Shown here: positions 25,884 to 34,767 of the stretch, piece by piece
How the letters are laid out: the number at the start of each line of letters is the position of its first letter
Numbering within the stretch: the first letter of the stretch is position 1
Source: Ottowia thiooxydans DSM 14619
Lineage (GTDB): Bacteria > Pseudomonadota > Gammaproteobacteria > Burkholderiales > Burkholderiaceae_C
Direction: 5' to 3'
Length of the DNA stretch: 64,000 nucleotides
Assembly (NCBI RefSeq): GCF_000422885.1
Contig: NZ_AUGX01000023.1
Coordinates: 1-64,000, forward strand
Notes under the pieces: generated by a model
The model's database searches: none
What the model saw: the letters and a program-made list of their open reading frames with translations, nothing else
Told to the model about the DNA's origin: nothing
Program-made: the position numbers and the translations under genes

Positions 25884-26129
25884 ATGCCAGTGATTCCCCA
25901 AGCCAATCAACCCGCCATTTCCTGTAACACACAGTTCCCACTGCTGGAGCACGTTACCAGCCCCACGGTCAACACAGCAGCAGCGGCGTACTATCTAAAT
26001 CGTCAGCCGCAAACTCTTCGAGGTTGGGCATCTGCCGAAAACTTTCCATCAGGCCTTAGGGCGCTTCGCGTTCATGGACGACTGATGTGGCCCACCGCAG
26101 ACATTCGTCGCCTGTTGGGAGTTGCCTGA
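25884..26129 (+). CDS. AlpA/excisionase-like DNA-binding protein
   Basis: An 81-residue protein whose C-terminal half reads like a MerR-type winged helix: NTAAAAYYLNRQPQTLRGWA (HTH) followed by RVHGRLMWPTADIRRLLGV (wing and final helix). This matches AlpA/excisionase proteins that control integrase activity or direct excision in tRNA islands. It lies between integrase and primase-type genes, as usual for such islands. Moderate confidence: the domain is clear, the exact function is inferred. Confidence 0.7.
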   Translation: MPVIPQANQPAISCNTQFPLLEHVTSPTVNTAAAAYYLNRQPQTLRGWASAENFPSGLRALRVHGRLMWPTADIRRLLGVA

Positions 26130-26208
26130 TGGTGATGTCGTCAATCTTTTCAGGAAATCACAGTCGAGGAGAGCCTGACTTCAACCTCACGGAGTTTCGG
26201 AGGCTACG

Positions 26209-26655
26209 GTGAAACGATCTTTGCTTGTCCAGTCCAACTTTGACGTCAAGATCGAAACAATTCTTTCCCGCCTGGAGGGGGTGCGGAAACAAGGGTGTGG
26301 CTTTGCGGCACGTTGCCCCGCCCATCAAGATCGCTCTCCGTCCTTGAGTCTCCGAGAGGGCGACGGGGGACGCATCCTGATTTACTGCCACGCAGGATGT
26401 ACCGCTGAAGCGGTGACCAGCTCGATCGGAATGACTGTGGGCGATCTCTTCCCTGACGACCCAAAACTGCGGAGACCGATTCCTATTCCCGGCGTCACGC
26501 GATCGCGTCTGCGCGAGGCAGCAGAAATCGAACGGGGAATTCTGTTCATCGTCAATGCAGACCGCCATGCGAACAAGCCAGTGAACGTTAATGACGAAGC
26601 CCGTGCCACGCTCGCAAGTCAGCGAATAGCCATGGCCAGGAGGTTTGGATGCTGA
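26209..26655 (+). CDS. CHC2-type zinc-finger (primase N-terminal) protein
   Basis: A 148-residue protein carrying the primase zinc-binding module: RCPAHQDRSPSLSL (C36, H39) and IYCHAGCTAEAV (C60, C64). It stops before any TOPRIM catalytic domain, so it cannot be a full primase. In related islands a short CHC2 protein precedes a DUF3987 protein, as here: the next gene starts 7 bases before this one ends, implying translational coupling. Together they probably initiate or regulate island replication. Length is short for a primase but normal for this island type. Confidence 0.75.
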   Translation: MKRSLLVQSNFDVKIETILSRLEGVRKQGCGFAARCPAHQDRSPSLSLREGDGGRILIYCHAGCTAEAVTSSIGMTVGDLFPDDPKLRRPIPIPGVTRSRLREAAEIERGILFIVNADRHANKPVNVNDEARATLASQRIAMARRFGC

Positions 26656-28190
26656 CAAGTATTCAAGAGACGGATGTTTGGAATGCCCTTGAGAGCACTT
26701 GGCCCATTCCTCGGGAGATCAAAAATGACCTGCCACCAGCCCCGGTGTTTGAAGCCGAACTTATGTTGCCACCCGTTCTTGCCAGTTTCGTATTGGACGA
26801 AGCGGACAGGATGCCTTGCGCACCGGACTACATCGCAGCCGCTTTGATCGTGTCCCTGGGGTCTGTGATCGGTGCGCTCTGCGCTATTAAGCCCAAGCGA
26901 CGAGATGACTGGATCGTCACGCCGAACCTTTTCGGAGGCATCGTGGGTGATCCCAGCAGCAAGAAATCGCCGGCCCTGAGTACGGTGACAAGGTATTTGG
27001 ATCGGCTAGAGGCTAAGGAAGCCGAATCACTGGCGAAGGATCAAAAGATATTTCAAGCGGAAGCAGCTGCGTTTGAAGCCCAGCAAGCGGTAGTGAAAGC
27101 TAGCATGAAGAAGGCAGCCATCAGCAACGGAGATGGTCGCAAGATGGCCTCGGCATTAGCTGACATGCAAGCACTTATCGCTCCTGAAGAGCCCCGCGTG
27201 CGCCGCTTTAAGTCTAACGACAGCACGGTCGAAAAACTGGGCGACCTGCTCTCCACCAATCCTCAAGGGCTCCTGGTCTTGCGTGATGAGTTGGTTGGCT
27301 TGTTATCAAGCTGGGAGAAGGATGGGCGCGAAGGAGATCGATCTTTCTACCTGGAAGGATGGAATGGAACAGGTAGCTTCAATATTGACCGTATCACCAG
27401 AGGCAGCTTGCACATTCCTAACTTGTGTTTGAGTGTGTTTGGTGGCATTCAGCCCGAATTGTTAGAGCGGTACTTGTCCGCTATGGCGAGCAGTCTTGAT
27501 AACGATGGAAGGATTCAGAGGTTCCAGGTGCTCGTGTATCCGGAGCCCGTAGCGTGGCACTGGCGTGACCGCAAACCTGCCGAGGGTGCTCGAGAGGCCG
27601 TACGTGATCTGTTCGAACGTTTGGCTCACCTTGACCCAGTGAAAAGCGGAGCAATTCCTGCGGATGACTTCGTGAAACTACCTCATTTCCACTTCGATGA
27701 CGCTGCACAAAGTGTGTTTGTGGAGTGGTGCCTGACATTGAATACGAAATTGATCCCTGATGAATCTAGTCTCATGCTGCGCCAGCACTACGGAAAGTAT
27801 GAGAAGCTTTTCTGTGCCCTTGCGTTGATCTTGCATTTGGTTGATGGCCACTGGGGACCGGTGGGAGCAGATAGCGCTCTTCGAGCTGCGGTTTGGTGCG
27901 AGTATCTTGCTGGGCATGCTCGCCGGGTGTACGGGCTGGTAGAGGCAGCGAAGGTAGGCACGGCGTGCACTGTCGGGCGAAAGATTGCAGAGGGCAAACT
28001 CGAAGACGGCTTCACGGTGCGGGATGTGGTGAGAAAGCAATGGACTGGCCTCACGACCACCCTACAGGCGGAAGGCGCGCTCGCCAGCTTGGAAGAGCAC
28101 GGATGGATCGTAGGCGTGCCAACGGAACCTGCCAGCGGACGACCGACCACCCGGTTCCATATCAATCCTCGGTATCGGGAGGCCATATGA
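26649..28190 (+). CDS. DUF3987 (YfjI-like) protein, putative island replication ATPase
   Basis: A 513-residue protein of the DUF3987/YfjI family. GGIVGDPSSKKSPALSTVT holds a Walker-A-like GDPSSKKS loop; a coiled, Lys/Ala-rich segment follows at about 115-160; then LLVLRDELVGLLSSWEKDG, with a Walker-B-like acidic pair, and NLCLSVFGGIQPELLERYL, a family signature. Members occur next to primase zinc-finger genes in phages and islands, and are thought to act in replication. Starts inside the 3' end of the CHC2 gene and ends by overlapping the next ATG, so all three are coupled. Confidence 0.8.
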   Translation: MLTSIQETDVWNALESTWPIPREIKNDLPPAPVFEAELMLPPVLASFVLDEADRMPCAPDYIAAALIVSLGSVIGALCAIKPKRRDDWIVTPNLFGGIVGDPSSKKSPALSTVTRYLDRLEAKEAESLAKDQKIFQAEAAAFEAQQAVVKASMKKAAISNGDGRKMASALADMQALIAPEEPRVRRFKSNDSTVEKLGDLLSTNPQGLLVLRDELVGLLSSWEKDGREGDRSFYLEGWNGTGSFNIDRITRGSLHIPNLCLSVFGGIQPELLERYLSAMASSLDNDGRIQRFQVLVYPEPVAWHWRDRKPAEGAREAVRDLFERLAHLDPVKSGAIPADDFVKLPHFHFDDAAQSVFVEWCLTLNTKLIPDESSLMLRQHYGKYEKLFCALALILHLVDGHWGPVGADSALRAAVWCEYLAGHARRVYGLVEAAKVGTACTVGRKIAEGKLEDGFTVRDVVRKQWTGLTTTLQAEGALASLEEHGWIVGVPTEPASGRPTTRFHINPRYREAI

Positions 28191-28525
28191 GCTGGCTTGC
28201 GCGTGCAAAAGCGCATTTTCAAACCAATGGTCAATGCCCCACTGACAGAACTGACGAAAGCCAGGTTTCGTCAGTTTTGGCAGTGCCTTCCGGAGGAGTC
28301 TATGAGATCCAACATGAAGTTTCGTCAGTATCGTCAGCAGGGGCCGCATACGTTACTGAAAAGAACGTCTCACCTGAAGAACTGTTGGAAGCCGCGATGC
28401 GGGCATGCGACTTTCACGGCGATAACTCTGCAGCACGGGAGCAGATGCGACGAGAGTGCCTCGAGCTTTCTACGACCGTGCGAGCCGACCTCCTCGAATA
28501 CTTCCATCGCATGTACCCGAGTTAG
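28187..28525 (+). CDS. Small island protein coupled to the DUF3987 gene
   Basis: A 112-residue soluble protein. Its ATG overlaps the TGA of the DUF3987 gene (ATGA), a strong sign of coupled translation. The N-terminus (MSWLARAKAHFQ) is basic, the middle Ser/Val-rich, and the C-terminal helix region (LLEAAMRACDFHGDN and REQMRRECLELS) is helical. No family recognised with certainty, though proteins of this kind often follow DUF3987 genes. Function unknown, presumably replication-associated. Confidence 0.6.
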   Translation: MSWLARAKAHFQTNGQCPTDRTDESQVSSVLAVPSGGVYEIQHEVSSVSSAGAAYVTEKNVSPEELLEAAMRACDFHGDNSAAREQMRRECLELSTTVRADLLEYFHRMYPS

Positions 28526-28578
28526 CAGTTCCCTCAATTCCGTGTGCTCCAGCGTCAGCTTTCTTATAGAACCAACGG

Positions 28579-28971
28579 GTGAACTCCTTTGACCAGTTTC
28601 GAATCCACCCGCAGAGTCAACCTTTGAGCTGCAATCCAATGCCTCAAAAATTACCAGAAACTAACTCCAATACTGCTCGCGCATCGAATGCTGACCTGCT
28701 CACCAGCGGCCGGCTTATGAATGCTTCTATCACGGAGAGTTATCTAGGAGTTACCTCCATAGGTCTTCGCGAACTCATGGAAAGCATTGACCGTCAAGCC
28801 GAAGCAGTCTGCAGAGGAGATCTTCGTGGAATCGAGGCTATGCTGGTGGGTCAAGCGATATCCATGCAGCGCCTGTTCAATGATCTCGCGATCCGCTTCG
28901 AGCCTCAGCTGGAGACTCATCAAACGCTACTGTTGCTAGCATCTGCGATCATCTGTTCACGGTTTTATTGA
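28579..28971 (+). CDS. Island protein, apparently shortened at the C-terminus
   Basis: A 130-residue protein. Residues about 75-115 (SIDRQAEAVCRGDLRGIEAM, then LVGQAISMQRLFNDLA) resemble a recurring tRNA-island family in which an Ala/Gln-rich helical core (xGDxxxxExMLVxQAxxLQxxF) is followed by a longer C-terminal part. Here the similarity ends and the frame finishes in a short hydrophobic tail, LLLASAIICSRFY, at the edge of an AT-rich stretch. This suggests truncation by an indel or replacement. The start is uncertain; an internal ATG at 28639 is possible. Confidence 0.5.
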   Translation: MNSFDQFRIHPQSQPLSCNPMPQKLPETNSNTARASNADLLTSGRLMNASITESYLGVTSIGLRELMESIDRQAEAVCRGDLRGIEAMLVGQAISMQRLFNDLAIRFEPQLETHQTLLLLASAIICSRFY

Positions 28972-29295
28972 GCAGTCGTGTTAGCCCCTCTAATGCTGGA
29001 ATGTGTCTAGATTAGAAGCAGTCAACATAGCAAATTTTCTCGCAAAAAATCAAATACAAAAGAATTAAAAATAGGTAAAAATACACTTGCGTACGTTGAT
29101 CAAGTAACCCGTTGCACCTCATGCGACCTTTGGCTTGTCCGCTTCACTTAAATCCTTAATATCCTCGCAGAACGGCTTGCAAATTACATTCAATTTGATA
29201 AGTGCTTATATAAGTAATAGAATTATCCACTTTAAAAATAATTAAACCACTTCTTATGTTGCAAAAGCCATTCTATCAAATTCACTTGGATTAAT
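28972..29295. other. AT-rich intergenic stretch inside the island
   Basis: About 320 bases, much richer in A and T than its surroundings, with no gene. It precedes an equally AT-rich small gene and probably entered with it. Confidence 0.4.
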
Positions 29296-29661
29296 ATGAA
29301 TGGATTATTCAAGCCAACATCCGTTGGCGCCAATTATAAGCTTTCATATTTGAATACCAACGCATTAATAGAGCAGTTGGAAGATATAATTCAGGCTCTT
29401 CTTGAAATTTTACCTCAAGACGAGTCATGGCAGCGCATTTTAATAAGGCAACTCAATCAAGCTGATTGTGATATTAAAGATCTCCGCTCAATGGTTTCCA
29501 AACCAAAAAAAAAGGAGGAATTTAATCGCCTTTCGCATTTGCTGCACGAGCATATATCTGAATCGAGTATGCAGGTTGAAGGGAGCTGTGCGGACAAGAC
29601 CTCCAAGAGTGCAATGAGATTTGCAAAGGCACTCTCTGCAGATATTTGCCATAAGGACTAG
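29296..29661 (+). CDS. Hypothetical protein encoded by AT-rich foreign DNA
   Basis: A 121-residue soluble, largely helical protein (for example NALIEQLEDIIQALLEILPQ and ILIRQLNQADCDIKDLRSMV). No known domain. Base composition and codon use (AAA, ATA, TTA) differ sharply from neighbours, pointing to acquisition from a low-GC donor. No Shine-Dalgarno is obvious. An antisense frame at 29488-29775 (VSVHLERLFENLVFGNYQSL) is an alternative coding possibility for the 3' part. Confidence 0.45.
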   Translation: MNGLFKPTSVGANYKLSYLNTNALIEQLEDIIQALLEILPQDESWQRILIRQLNQADCDIKDLRSMVSKPKKKEEFNRLSHLLHEHISESSMQVEGSCADKTSKSAMRFAKALSADICHKD

Positions 29662-29809
29662 CTGTGAAGCCTCAATGGGTTGTAGAGGGGTGTCATCCAG
29701 ATCGGGTTTGAGAGACTGGTAGTTGCCAAACACCAAATTCTCAAAGAGCCGCTCCAGATGAACACTCACAAGCATGCCTGACTTACCTATGCCCCTCGCC
29801 TCCAGCTAG

Positions 29810-30250
29810 GCCGACAGATGACCGAGGAAGGTTTGGGCGCTTGCGAATCAGCCGCGTTGCACGGCGTACCCCGCCGACGGCCAGGAGGTGGCTGGGCCGC
29901 TATCTGGCCGATGGCGAGCAATCCTTGGCCGATACCTCCTCATGACCGTGGCGCTCACCGCGTTGCATCGATGCGGCCAAGGCATTCTTGATCGTGGAAA
30001 TGCGCCGCCGCCGGATGCTGCAATCTTGCCCCGCCAGCAGCGTGAGCGAGTCCACCGTCAGCCGGGTACTCAGGCGCGCGGGTCTGTCCAGCCTGAGCGA
30101 TCTGAAACCTGCCGAGCCTGTGGTCGCTACGAACACGAGGTTGCAGGCGAATTGCTGCACATCCACACCAGGAAGCTCGGGCGCATCGTGCGGTCCAGCC
30201 ACCGCGTGACGGGCAACCGGCGCGACTCGGTCGACGGAGCCGGCTGGGAG
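29810..30250 (+). pseudogene. IS481-family transposase remnant, N-terminal half, frameshifted
   Basis: Across two or three frames the translation follows an IS481 transposase: EEGLGACESAALHGV, then WLGRYLADGEQSLAD, SVSESTVSRVLRRAGLSSLS DLKPAEPVV (in parts) and finally RYEHEVAGELLHIHTRKLGR, where the expected first catalytic Asp of the LLHIDxKKLGR motif is His. It then reaches HRVTGNRRDSVDGAGWE and stops near 30250. The rest of the DDE domain is missing. Several frameshifts make it non-functional. Confidence 0.65.
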
Positions 30251-30591
30251 GCATGCGCCATGGGTATCCTGTCGAGCTCCACGTCCAGGAACATCTCCGT
30301 GAAGGTAGAAAGGATGCTGTCATGAATCGCATCCTCATCCAGCAGCGGCACCTTGGTGTCGGTGGCAAGAAGGCCGGCCATCCGGCGCGCCTGCCTGGCG
30401 CTGATGGCGTCGCCGCGGTCATGGCCGTAACGGTTGAATGACGGCTGCGACAGCCCTGCGCGGAAGCGCCACTGGTCGCCATCATAGGTCAGCCGCGACT
30501 GTCCGCCCAGCTGGGCAAACCATTGCAGATTCTTGGGACAGTTGGCCAGGTGCTTGCGCAGCACGCTATCGGCGTCATCCAAGTCCTGCAT
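30250..30591 (-). pseudogene. Unidentified gene fragment next to the IS481 remnant
   Basis: The minus strand reads MQDLDDADSVLRKHLANCPK and onward through LGGQSRLTYDGDQWRFRAGL, SFNRYGHDRGDAISARQARR and TEMFLDVELDR, which looks like a real protein, from an ATG at 30591 to about 30250. There it meets IS481 sequence. The 3' end is therefore lost. I do not recognise the family. Confidence 0.4.
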
Positions 30592-30791
30592 CACCTCTGC
30601 ATCTGCCGGGCCATCTGCGTGTGAGGCGCCATGCCCATGGTGATTGGGCAATCCGTAATTTTAATGAGAAGTTCTCACTGAAACACAGAGACCAGCCAAG
30701 CCGGAGAACGTCCTCTATTACGCATGATAAGGAAAGGGACAAATGGAGAAATTTCTTGGCGGCTATGTTCTGGCACTAGAACCGTTGTGCC

Positions 30792-30836
30792 CAAAAAAAA
30801 AGGGGAATTGCACGCTCGTGCAACTCCCCCTTTTTC
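30792..30836. terminator. Bidirectional rho-independent terminator
   Basis: AGGGG..TTGCAC and GTGCAA..CCCCT form a long stem around GCTC, flanked by nine A on the left and five T on the right. It ends the minus-strand exported-protein gene that follows. Confidence 0.85.
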
Positions 30837-30852
30837 GCTAAGCCCTATTACA

Positions 30853-32415
30853 TCAAGGCCGCTGACGGCGGCGCAGCGCCAAGCCGCCCAAGCCAGCGCT
30901 CAGCAAGCCCAGCAGGCCCAGGCCACCCAGGCCCAGAACAGGCACCGCAGTGGGGGTAGGTGCTACAGCAGGCGGCGTCACGACAGGATCCACTCCAGTA
31001 CACGCAGCTGTCACATAGAAGTCTGCCATGGCAGCCATAGCACATACTCCACTCGGGCAGTCGTTAGTAGCTTGCAGACCATCCAGCATCAGACCAATAG
31101 TGTTCTGGCCACGCGCGAAACCCGGGATATTAGGCGTCGTGGCAATGTCGAATGAATCATATCCGTTAGGCAGATAGAGACCCGAGTTGTCGAAGACCGG
31201 TGCTCCGCCCGCAGGCTGCACAAAAACGGTATTGCCATAGTCGTCAAACGCAAATCGACCATCCAACTTGATGGACGCCAGATCCACGTTGTTGCCCACG
31301 GTGATGGGTTGATTCATCACAAATACGGAAGCGTGGTAACCCGCCTTTGCCTGTCCAGTCGCCGCTGGATAAGGCAGCCCGGGAACATCGCTTGCGCCCG
31401 GATTTGTTGTACCAGGGCTAATCCAACGAGCGTTGGTTTCCTCGCCTGCTGGTAGCGTTGCTGGATTGACGTAGGCACCAGCCCAACTATAGTTGTCGAA
31501 CAAGGGCTGCTCAACATTCTCCAAAGCCGTGCCCGCCGCATTTGTGCGCCAGGTCCATTTCCAGTCACGCGCGTTGGTGGTGAACGGGCCAACGCGAACT
31601 GTCTGGCCTGCTGTATTGCCAACAGGGCAAATCAGGGCTGCCGTAGGCTGCGGTGCCGGTGGGGTCAGGCAGTCCGCCGTGATTTCCACGTCGAGCATCA
31701 TCCCGGTGGGCCAGACCGCGGTCGTGCCATCGCCGCTCAGGGAAACGCCAATGGTGTTGTCGCCGTAGTAAAAGCCCAGGTTGCCATCTTCCATATTGAT
31801 GGCCTGCGGTGCAGTCCAGCCATTGATCATGGCGGTGCTCTTGAACCAGTTGGTGGTGTTGGAGACACCGCCGGGCAATGTAGAGGGCTTGACCACGAAG
31901 CGCCCGTCAAAGTCGGCACCGCCTGTGCCAACGATCTTGATGGTGGTCAGGTCCACATTGGTCCCGACGGTGATGGGCTCGGTACGGATGAACATCACGC
32001 GACCAGCAGTCCAGGCCCCATTGGCGGTGACACCGGTAACGTTCACAACCGGATCCCCGTCCCCCCCCGTACCAAATGACAGCCATTGACCCTGTAGAGG
32101 CTGCCCGGCCAGCGTACCGGCGCCCGAGCCATGCATGACTCCAACTGGATCGAAATAGGTGCCCGCCCCAGTCCACCGCTTGTCCAGCACTGTGGCCATG
32201 GGGTTACCTCCTGGATCGGTCGCGTACTTGGCATCGCTCGTCCAACCCGATGCCGACGTTGTGCTCACTCGCAACGGCGTGCTCCCACATGTCAGTTGTG
32301 CTGCTTGTACGCTAGTTGCCGACATTAGGCACAGAAGCGCCATAGAAAGCAGGGGCAACTTTGGACTACCACGTCTCGGATCGCCCGATTTGGTGGTTAA
32401 TGGGCGTGTATTCAT
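30853..32415 (-). CDS. Exported two-domain protein with an exosortase-type C-terminal tail
   Basis: A 520-residue protein: basic N-terminus, hydrophobic segment (LLSMALLCLMSATSVQA) as signal peptide, then two related domains of about 200 residues (about 40-245 and 255-475). Each ends with a Cys and shares EPITVGTNVDL / QPITVGNNVDLASIKLDGRF-type and NTIGxxL segments. A Pro/Val/Thr linker leads to VPVLGLGGLGLLGLLSAG plus RRR, an IPTL-CTERM/XrtH-like sorting signal. The ATG at 32415 has GGGGGAGCTT before it. The leader region is AT-rich. Probably secreted or surface-attached; binding function unknown. Confidence 0.8.
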   Translation of the reverse strand: MNTRPLTTKSGDPRRGSPKLPLLSMALLCLMSATSVQAAQLTCGSTPLRVSTTSASGWTSDAKYATDPGGNPMATVLDKRWTGAGTYFDPVGVMHGSGAGTLAGQPLQGQWLSFGTGGDGDPVVNVTGVTANGAWTAGRVMFIRTEPITVGTNVDLTTIKIVGTGGADFDGRFVVKPSTLPGGVSNTTNWFKSTAMINGWTAPQAINMEDGNLGFYYGDNTIGVSLSGDGTTAVWPTGMMLDVEITADCLTPPAPQPTAALICPVGNTAGQTVRVGPFTTNARDWKWTWRTNAAGTALENVEQPLFDNYSWAGAYVNPATLPAGEETNARWISPGTTNPGASDVPGLPYPAATGQAKAGYHASVFVMNQPITVGNNVDLASIKLDGRFAFDDYGNTVFVQPAGGAPVFDNSGLYLPNGYDSFDIATTPNIPGFARGQNTIGLMLDGLQATNDCPSGVCAMAAMADFYVTAACTGVDPVVTPPAVAPTPTAVPVLGLGGLGLLGLLSAGLGGLALRRRQRP

Positions 32416-33644
32416 AAGCTCCCCCTTAATAAGTCGATAGATCAAATAACAAGATGCAACGAAAAAATTCGTGAAGCAACTAGGCACTTTAGATTTATAG
32501 CTTCTAAAGAAAAAGTGAAAGTTTGGTTAATTTTAAAAATATTTGCAAAACTTAACTTCAAGAGAAATTTCTCTCAGCCGTTGTAGCACCACAACATCGC
32601 AGCAGTCCTGCGTCTAAACATTCTCATCCCTGCGTGGCCATGAGTTGCTTCTGCTTCATCTACTGATTACCCAGCGCAAACAGCATCGTCAGTCGCGCTG
32701 CTTTTGCGCGGCCGTAACGCCAAAGGCACCAAACCGATCAAGCTTCGCCCGCAAGAGGCCGGAGTTGCGATCCAGCTCGCTAACGGCCAGACCGAGTAGC
32801 CGGGGGTCAGGTGGTGGACCAGGCGGAGGCGATCGCGCGCGTGCGGCGGGCTTTGCCCGAGGGCGCGCGGATATTTTTGCCGGCGAGCGTCACCTCACGG
32901 GCTGGAGTGCCCCCACGAGTGAATTTGAGCATGTCTGCCAGCGCTGCCGCACGCAAGGTTTGATCCTCGAGCGCGTGCGACATGGCGATGTACTGGAGCG
33001 GCAGGCCTGGTGCTGCGGAGGCGGGCCTCGTGGAGGTGGTTGGGAGCCGGCGAAGATGCGCCGGCCGGTGACGTCAACGGGTGTTGAGGATGTGGCTGAA
33101 TGGCTGTCCAACGACCCAGATCTGACCGAAGAAGGGCCGTGCGCATGGACGCCTACCGGACGGTTCGTGTGGCGCCGTGCAGGTCGAAGCGCAACTGGCT
33201 GAAGCCGGCGGGCTGTGGCGCGCGGGCAGCGGTGTCAGCGGTAGCCGAGGGGATCAAGGTCGATCCTGCACAGGATCGGTTGAATATGTCGATCTACGAC
33301 CCACTCGGTGGTTTGGAACCATCCGAAAACACGTCGCAGCTACAGAAGTTGACATTGATCATTTTCTTGCGCCACTGCGGCTCCCTCTAGCAGGCGAACA
33401 TGGCGCACATATTCGTTGAGGATGAAAGCTTAACGCATTGTCATTGTGGGGTTTGCAACTGACATGTGCGTGACGTTGACGGCCATGGATGCGCGGATGT
33501 CTGGATACGAGGTCTGGACCCGTCGAGATTGCACAGCCGCGGAATCGTCCGTTCGAAAGCAGCAAGCGCTTGGGCAGCTCGAGAGAGCGTTCAAATGCAA
33601 CGTAAAAGCCGCAGGCTCAAGAGGAGCGGTAGAAAGGAAGTCAA
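32416..33644. other. Gene-poor region with decayed fragments
   Basis: 32416-32640 is an AT-rich promoter region. From about 32690 to 33400 short protein-like pieces occur in different plus frames without starts (GRNAKGTKPIKLRPQEAGVA ending at a TAG near 32800; AIARVRRALPEGARIFLPAS; WFGTIRKHVAATEVDIDHFL). They look like remnants of degraded genes. None can be named. Confidence 0.35.
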
Positions 33645-34103
33645 GTGCTGGATCTTGAGCTGCCAGCGATGGAGCTGATCAATCGAGCAGGGGCTGTTTA
33701 TGTGCTGCTGCTTCTAATGATGCGCTTGAGTGGCAAGCGCACCGTTGGCCAATTTACTCCCTTCGATTTACTTGTCGTTATGCTCGTAAGCGAAGCCGCA
33801 GGTCCTTCTATGACTGGCAAGGATCAATCATTGTGGGGTGGCCTTTTGGTCTGCGCGGTCTTGATCGCTATCAATATGCTCGTCGGCATTTTGACTGCAA
33901 GATCAAGAGTTGCAGAAAAAATGCTTGAGGGCGAAGCAATCCTTCTAGGACGGGATGGCGAAATTTTTGAATCCGTGCCCAAGCGACACCGAGTTTCACA
34001 AAACGACATAGAAAAAGCTCTACGCGGGGCGGACTGCGAACGACAAGAAGTGAGGTACGCGTTCTTGGAAGCTGACGGGAGCATTTGCATTCTAAAAAGC
34101 TAG
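33645..34103 (+). CDS. DUF421 (YetF-like) membrane protein
   Basis: A 152-residue protein with an N-terminal membrane part containing YVLLLLMMRLSGKRTVGQFT and PFDLLVVMLVSEAAG, the DUF421 signature, then further hydrophobic helices (LLVCAVLIAINMLVGIL) and a small soluble beta domain (LLGRDGEIFESVPKRHRVSQ and ICIL). Family members are small inner-membrane proteins of unknown function, in some species linked to stress or spore biology. The GTG at 33645 is supported by AAGGAAG just upstream. Stands alone. Confidence 0.85.
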   Translation: MLDLELPAMELINRAGAVYVLLLLMMRLSGKRTVGQFTPFDLLVVMLVSEAAGPSMTGKDQSLWGGLLVCAVLIAINMLVGILTARSRVAEKMLEGEAILLGRDGEIFESVPKRHRVSQNDIEKALRGADCERQEVRYAFLEADGSICILKS

Positions 34104-34307
34104 TAGAAGCTTGGGTTCAAATAGCATCACCCCGTGCCCGGCAATCTCTCCTGCTAGAAATCCCAGGGCGCTCGACCGCAAAGCTGGTGAGAAGCCGAGG
34201 CAACTCAGCACCGTGAAGGCGTCATAGGAGCGCTTCAGATGCCGCCGAGGGCAGCGAGTTGATCAGCATAGCCTCCGACTGCGACAAGCTCCGGCGAAAA
34301 GTTCAGC

Positions 34308-34685
34308 TCACTTGTCCTTGTTGTGACTGCTACCTACGGGACCATACACCCGCTCATCGAGGAAACTCTGAAGGGCCACCCGGTCCACCGGGGACAACTG
34401 AGCGGCCTTGAGAATTACTTCAGCTAGATCGTCATCGTCACAGTAGAGATAGGCGAGTGGCACTCGCAGTTCCTGAGAGATCCGGCGTGCGATTGAAACT
34501 GGCGGAGCATGCACCCCCGTCTCGTATCGACTCATGCGCGCACTAGCGCTGCCCTCGTCTATACCAATCAGCACTCCAAGACGGTCCTGCGGAAGACCCA
34601 GGCGCTCGCGAGCGGCACGCATCCTGAGGCCGAAGATGGCACTGGGCGTAATCGCCTTGGATGAGGGTGCATGAGATTTTGACAC
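34308..34685 (-). CDS. XRE-family (helix-turn-helix) transcriptional regulator
   Basis: A protein of about 126 residues with an HTH_3 domain: RMRAARERLGLPQDRLGVLIG and then RMSRYETGVHAPPVSIARRI (in parts), ending with a short acidic helical tail. The start is unsettled: a GTG at 34685 gives a normal length, while a TTG at 34745 would add 20 residues. It is transcribed divergently from the lipoprotein gene at 34768, and a palindrome at 34720-34734 between them is a plausible operator, so autoregulation and control of the lipoprotein gene is inferred. Confidence 0.75.
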   Translation of the reverse strand: MSKSHAPSSKAITPSAIFGLRMRAARERLGLPQDRLGVLIGIDEGSASARMSRYETGVHAPPVSIARRISQELRVPLAYLYCDDDDLAEVILKAAQLSPVDRVALQSFLDERVYGPVGSSHNKDK

Positions 34686-34719
34686 CCTTCGAATTTCGTA
34701 AATTAGCGATACAATTTCT

Positions 34720-34734
34720 CTACGTATTACGTAG
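34720..34734. promoter_or_regulatory. Palindrome between XRE regulator and lipoprotein gene
   Basis: CTACGTA-T-TACGTAG, perfect 7-bp arms. A candidate operator for the XRE regulator. A TACAAT (34710-34715) for the rightward promoter lies beside it. Confidence 0.45.
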
Positions 34735-34767
34735 ATTTGTAGCAATCACATCAATCGGAGGAGAATC

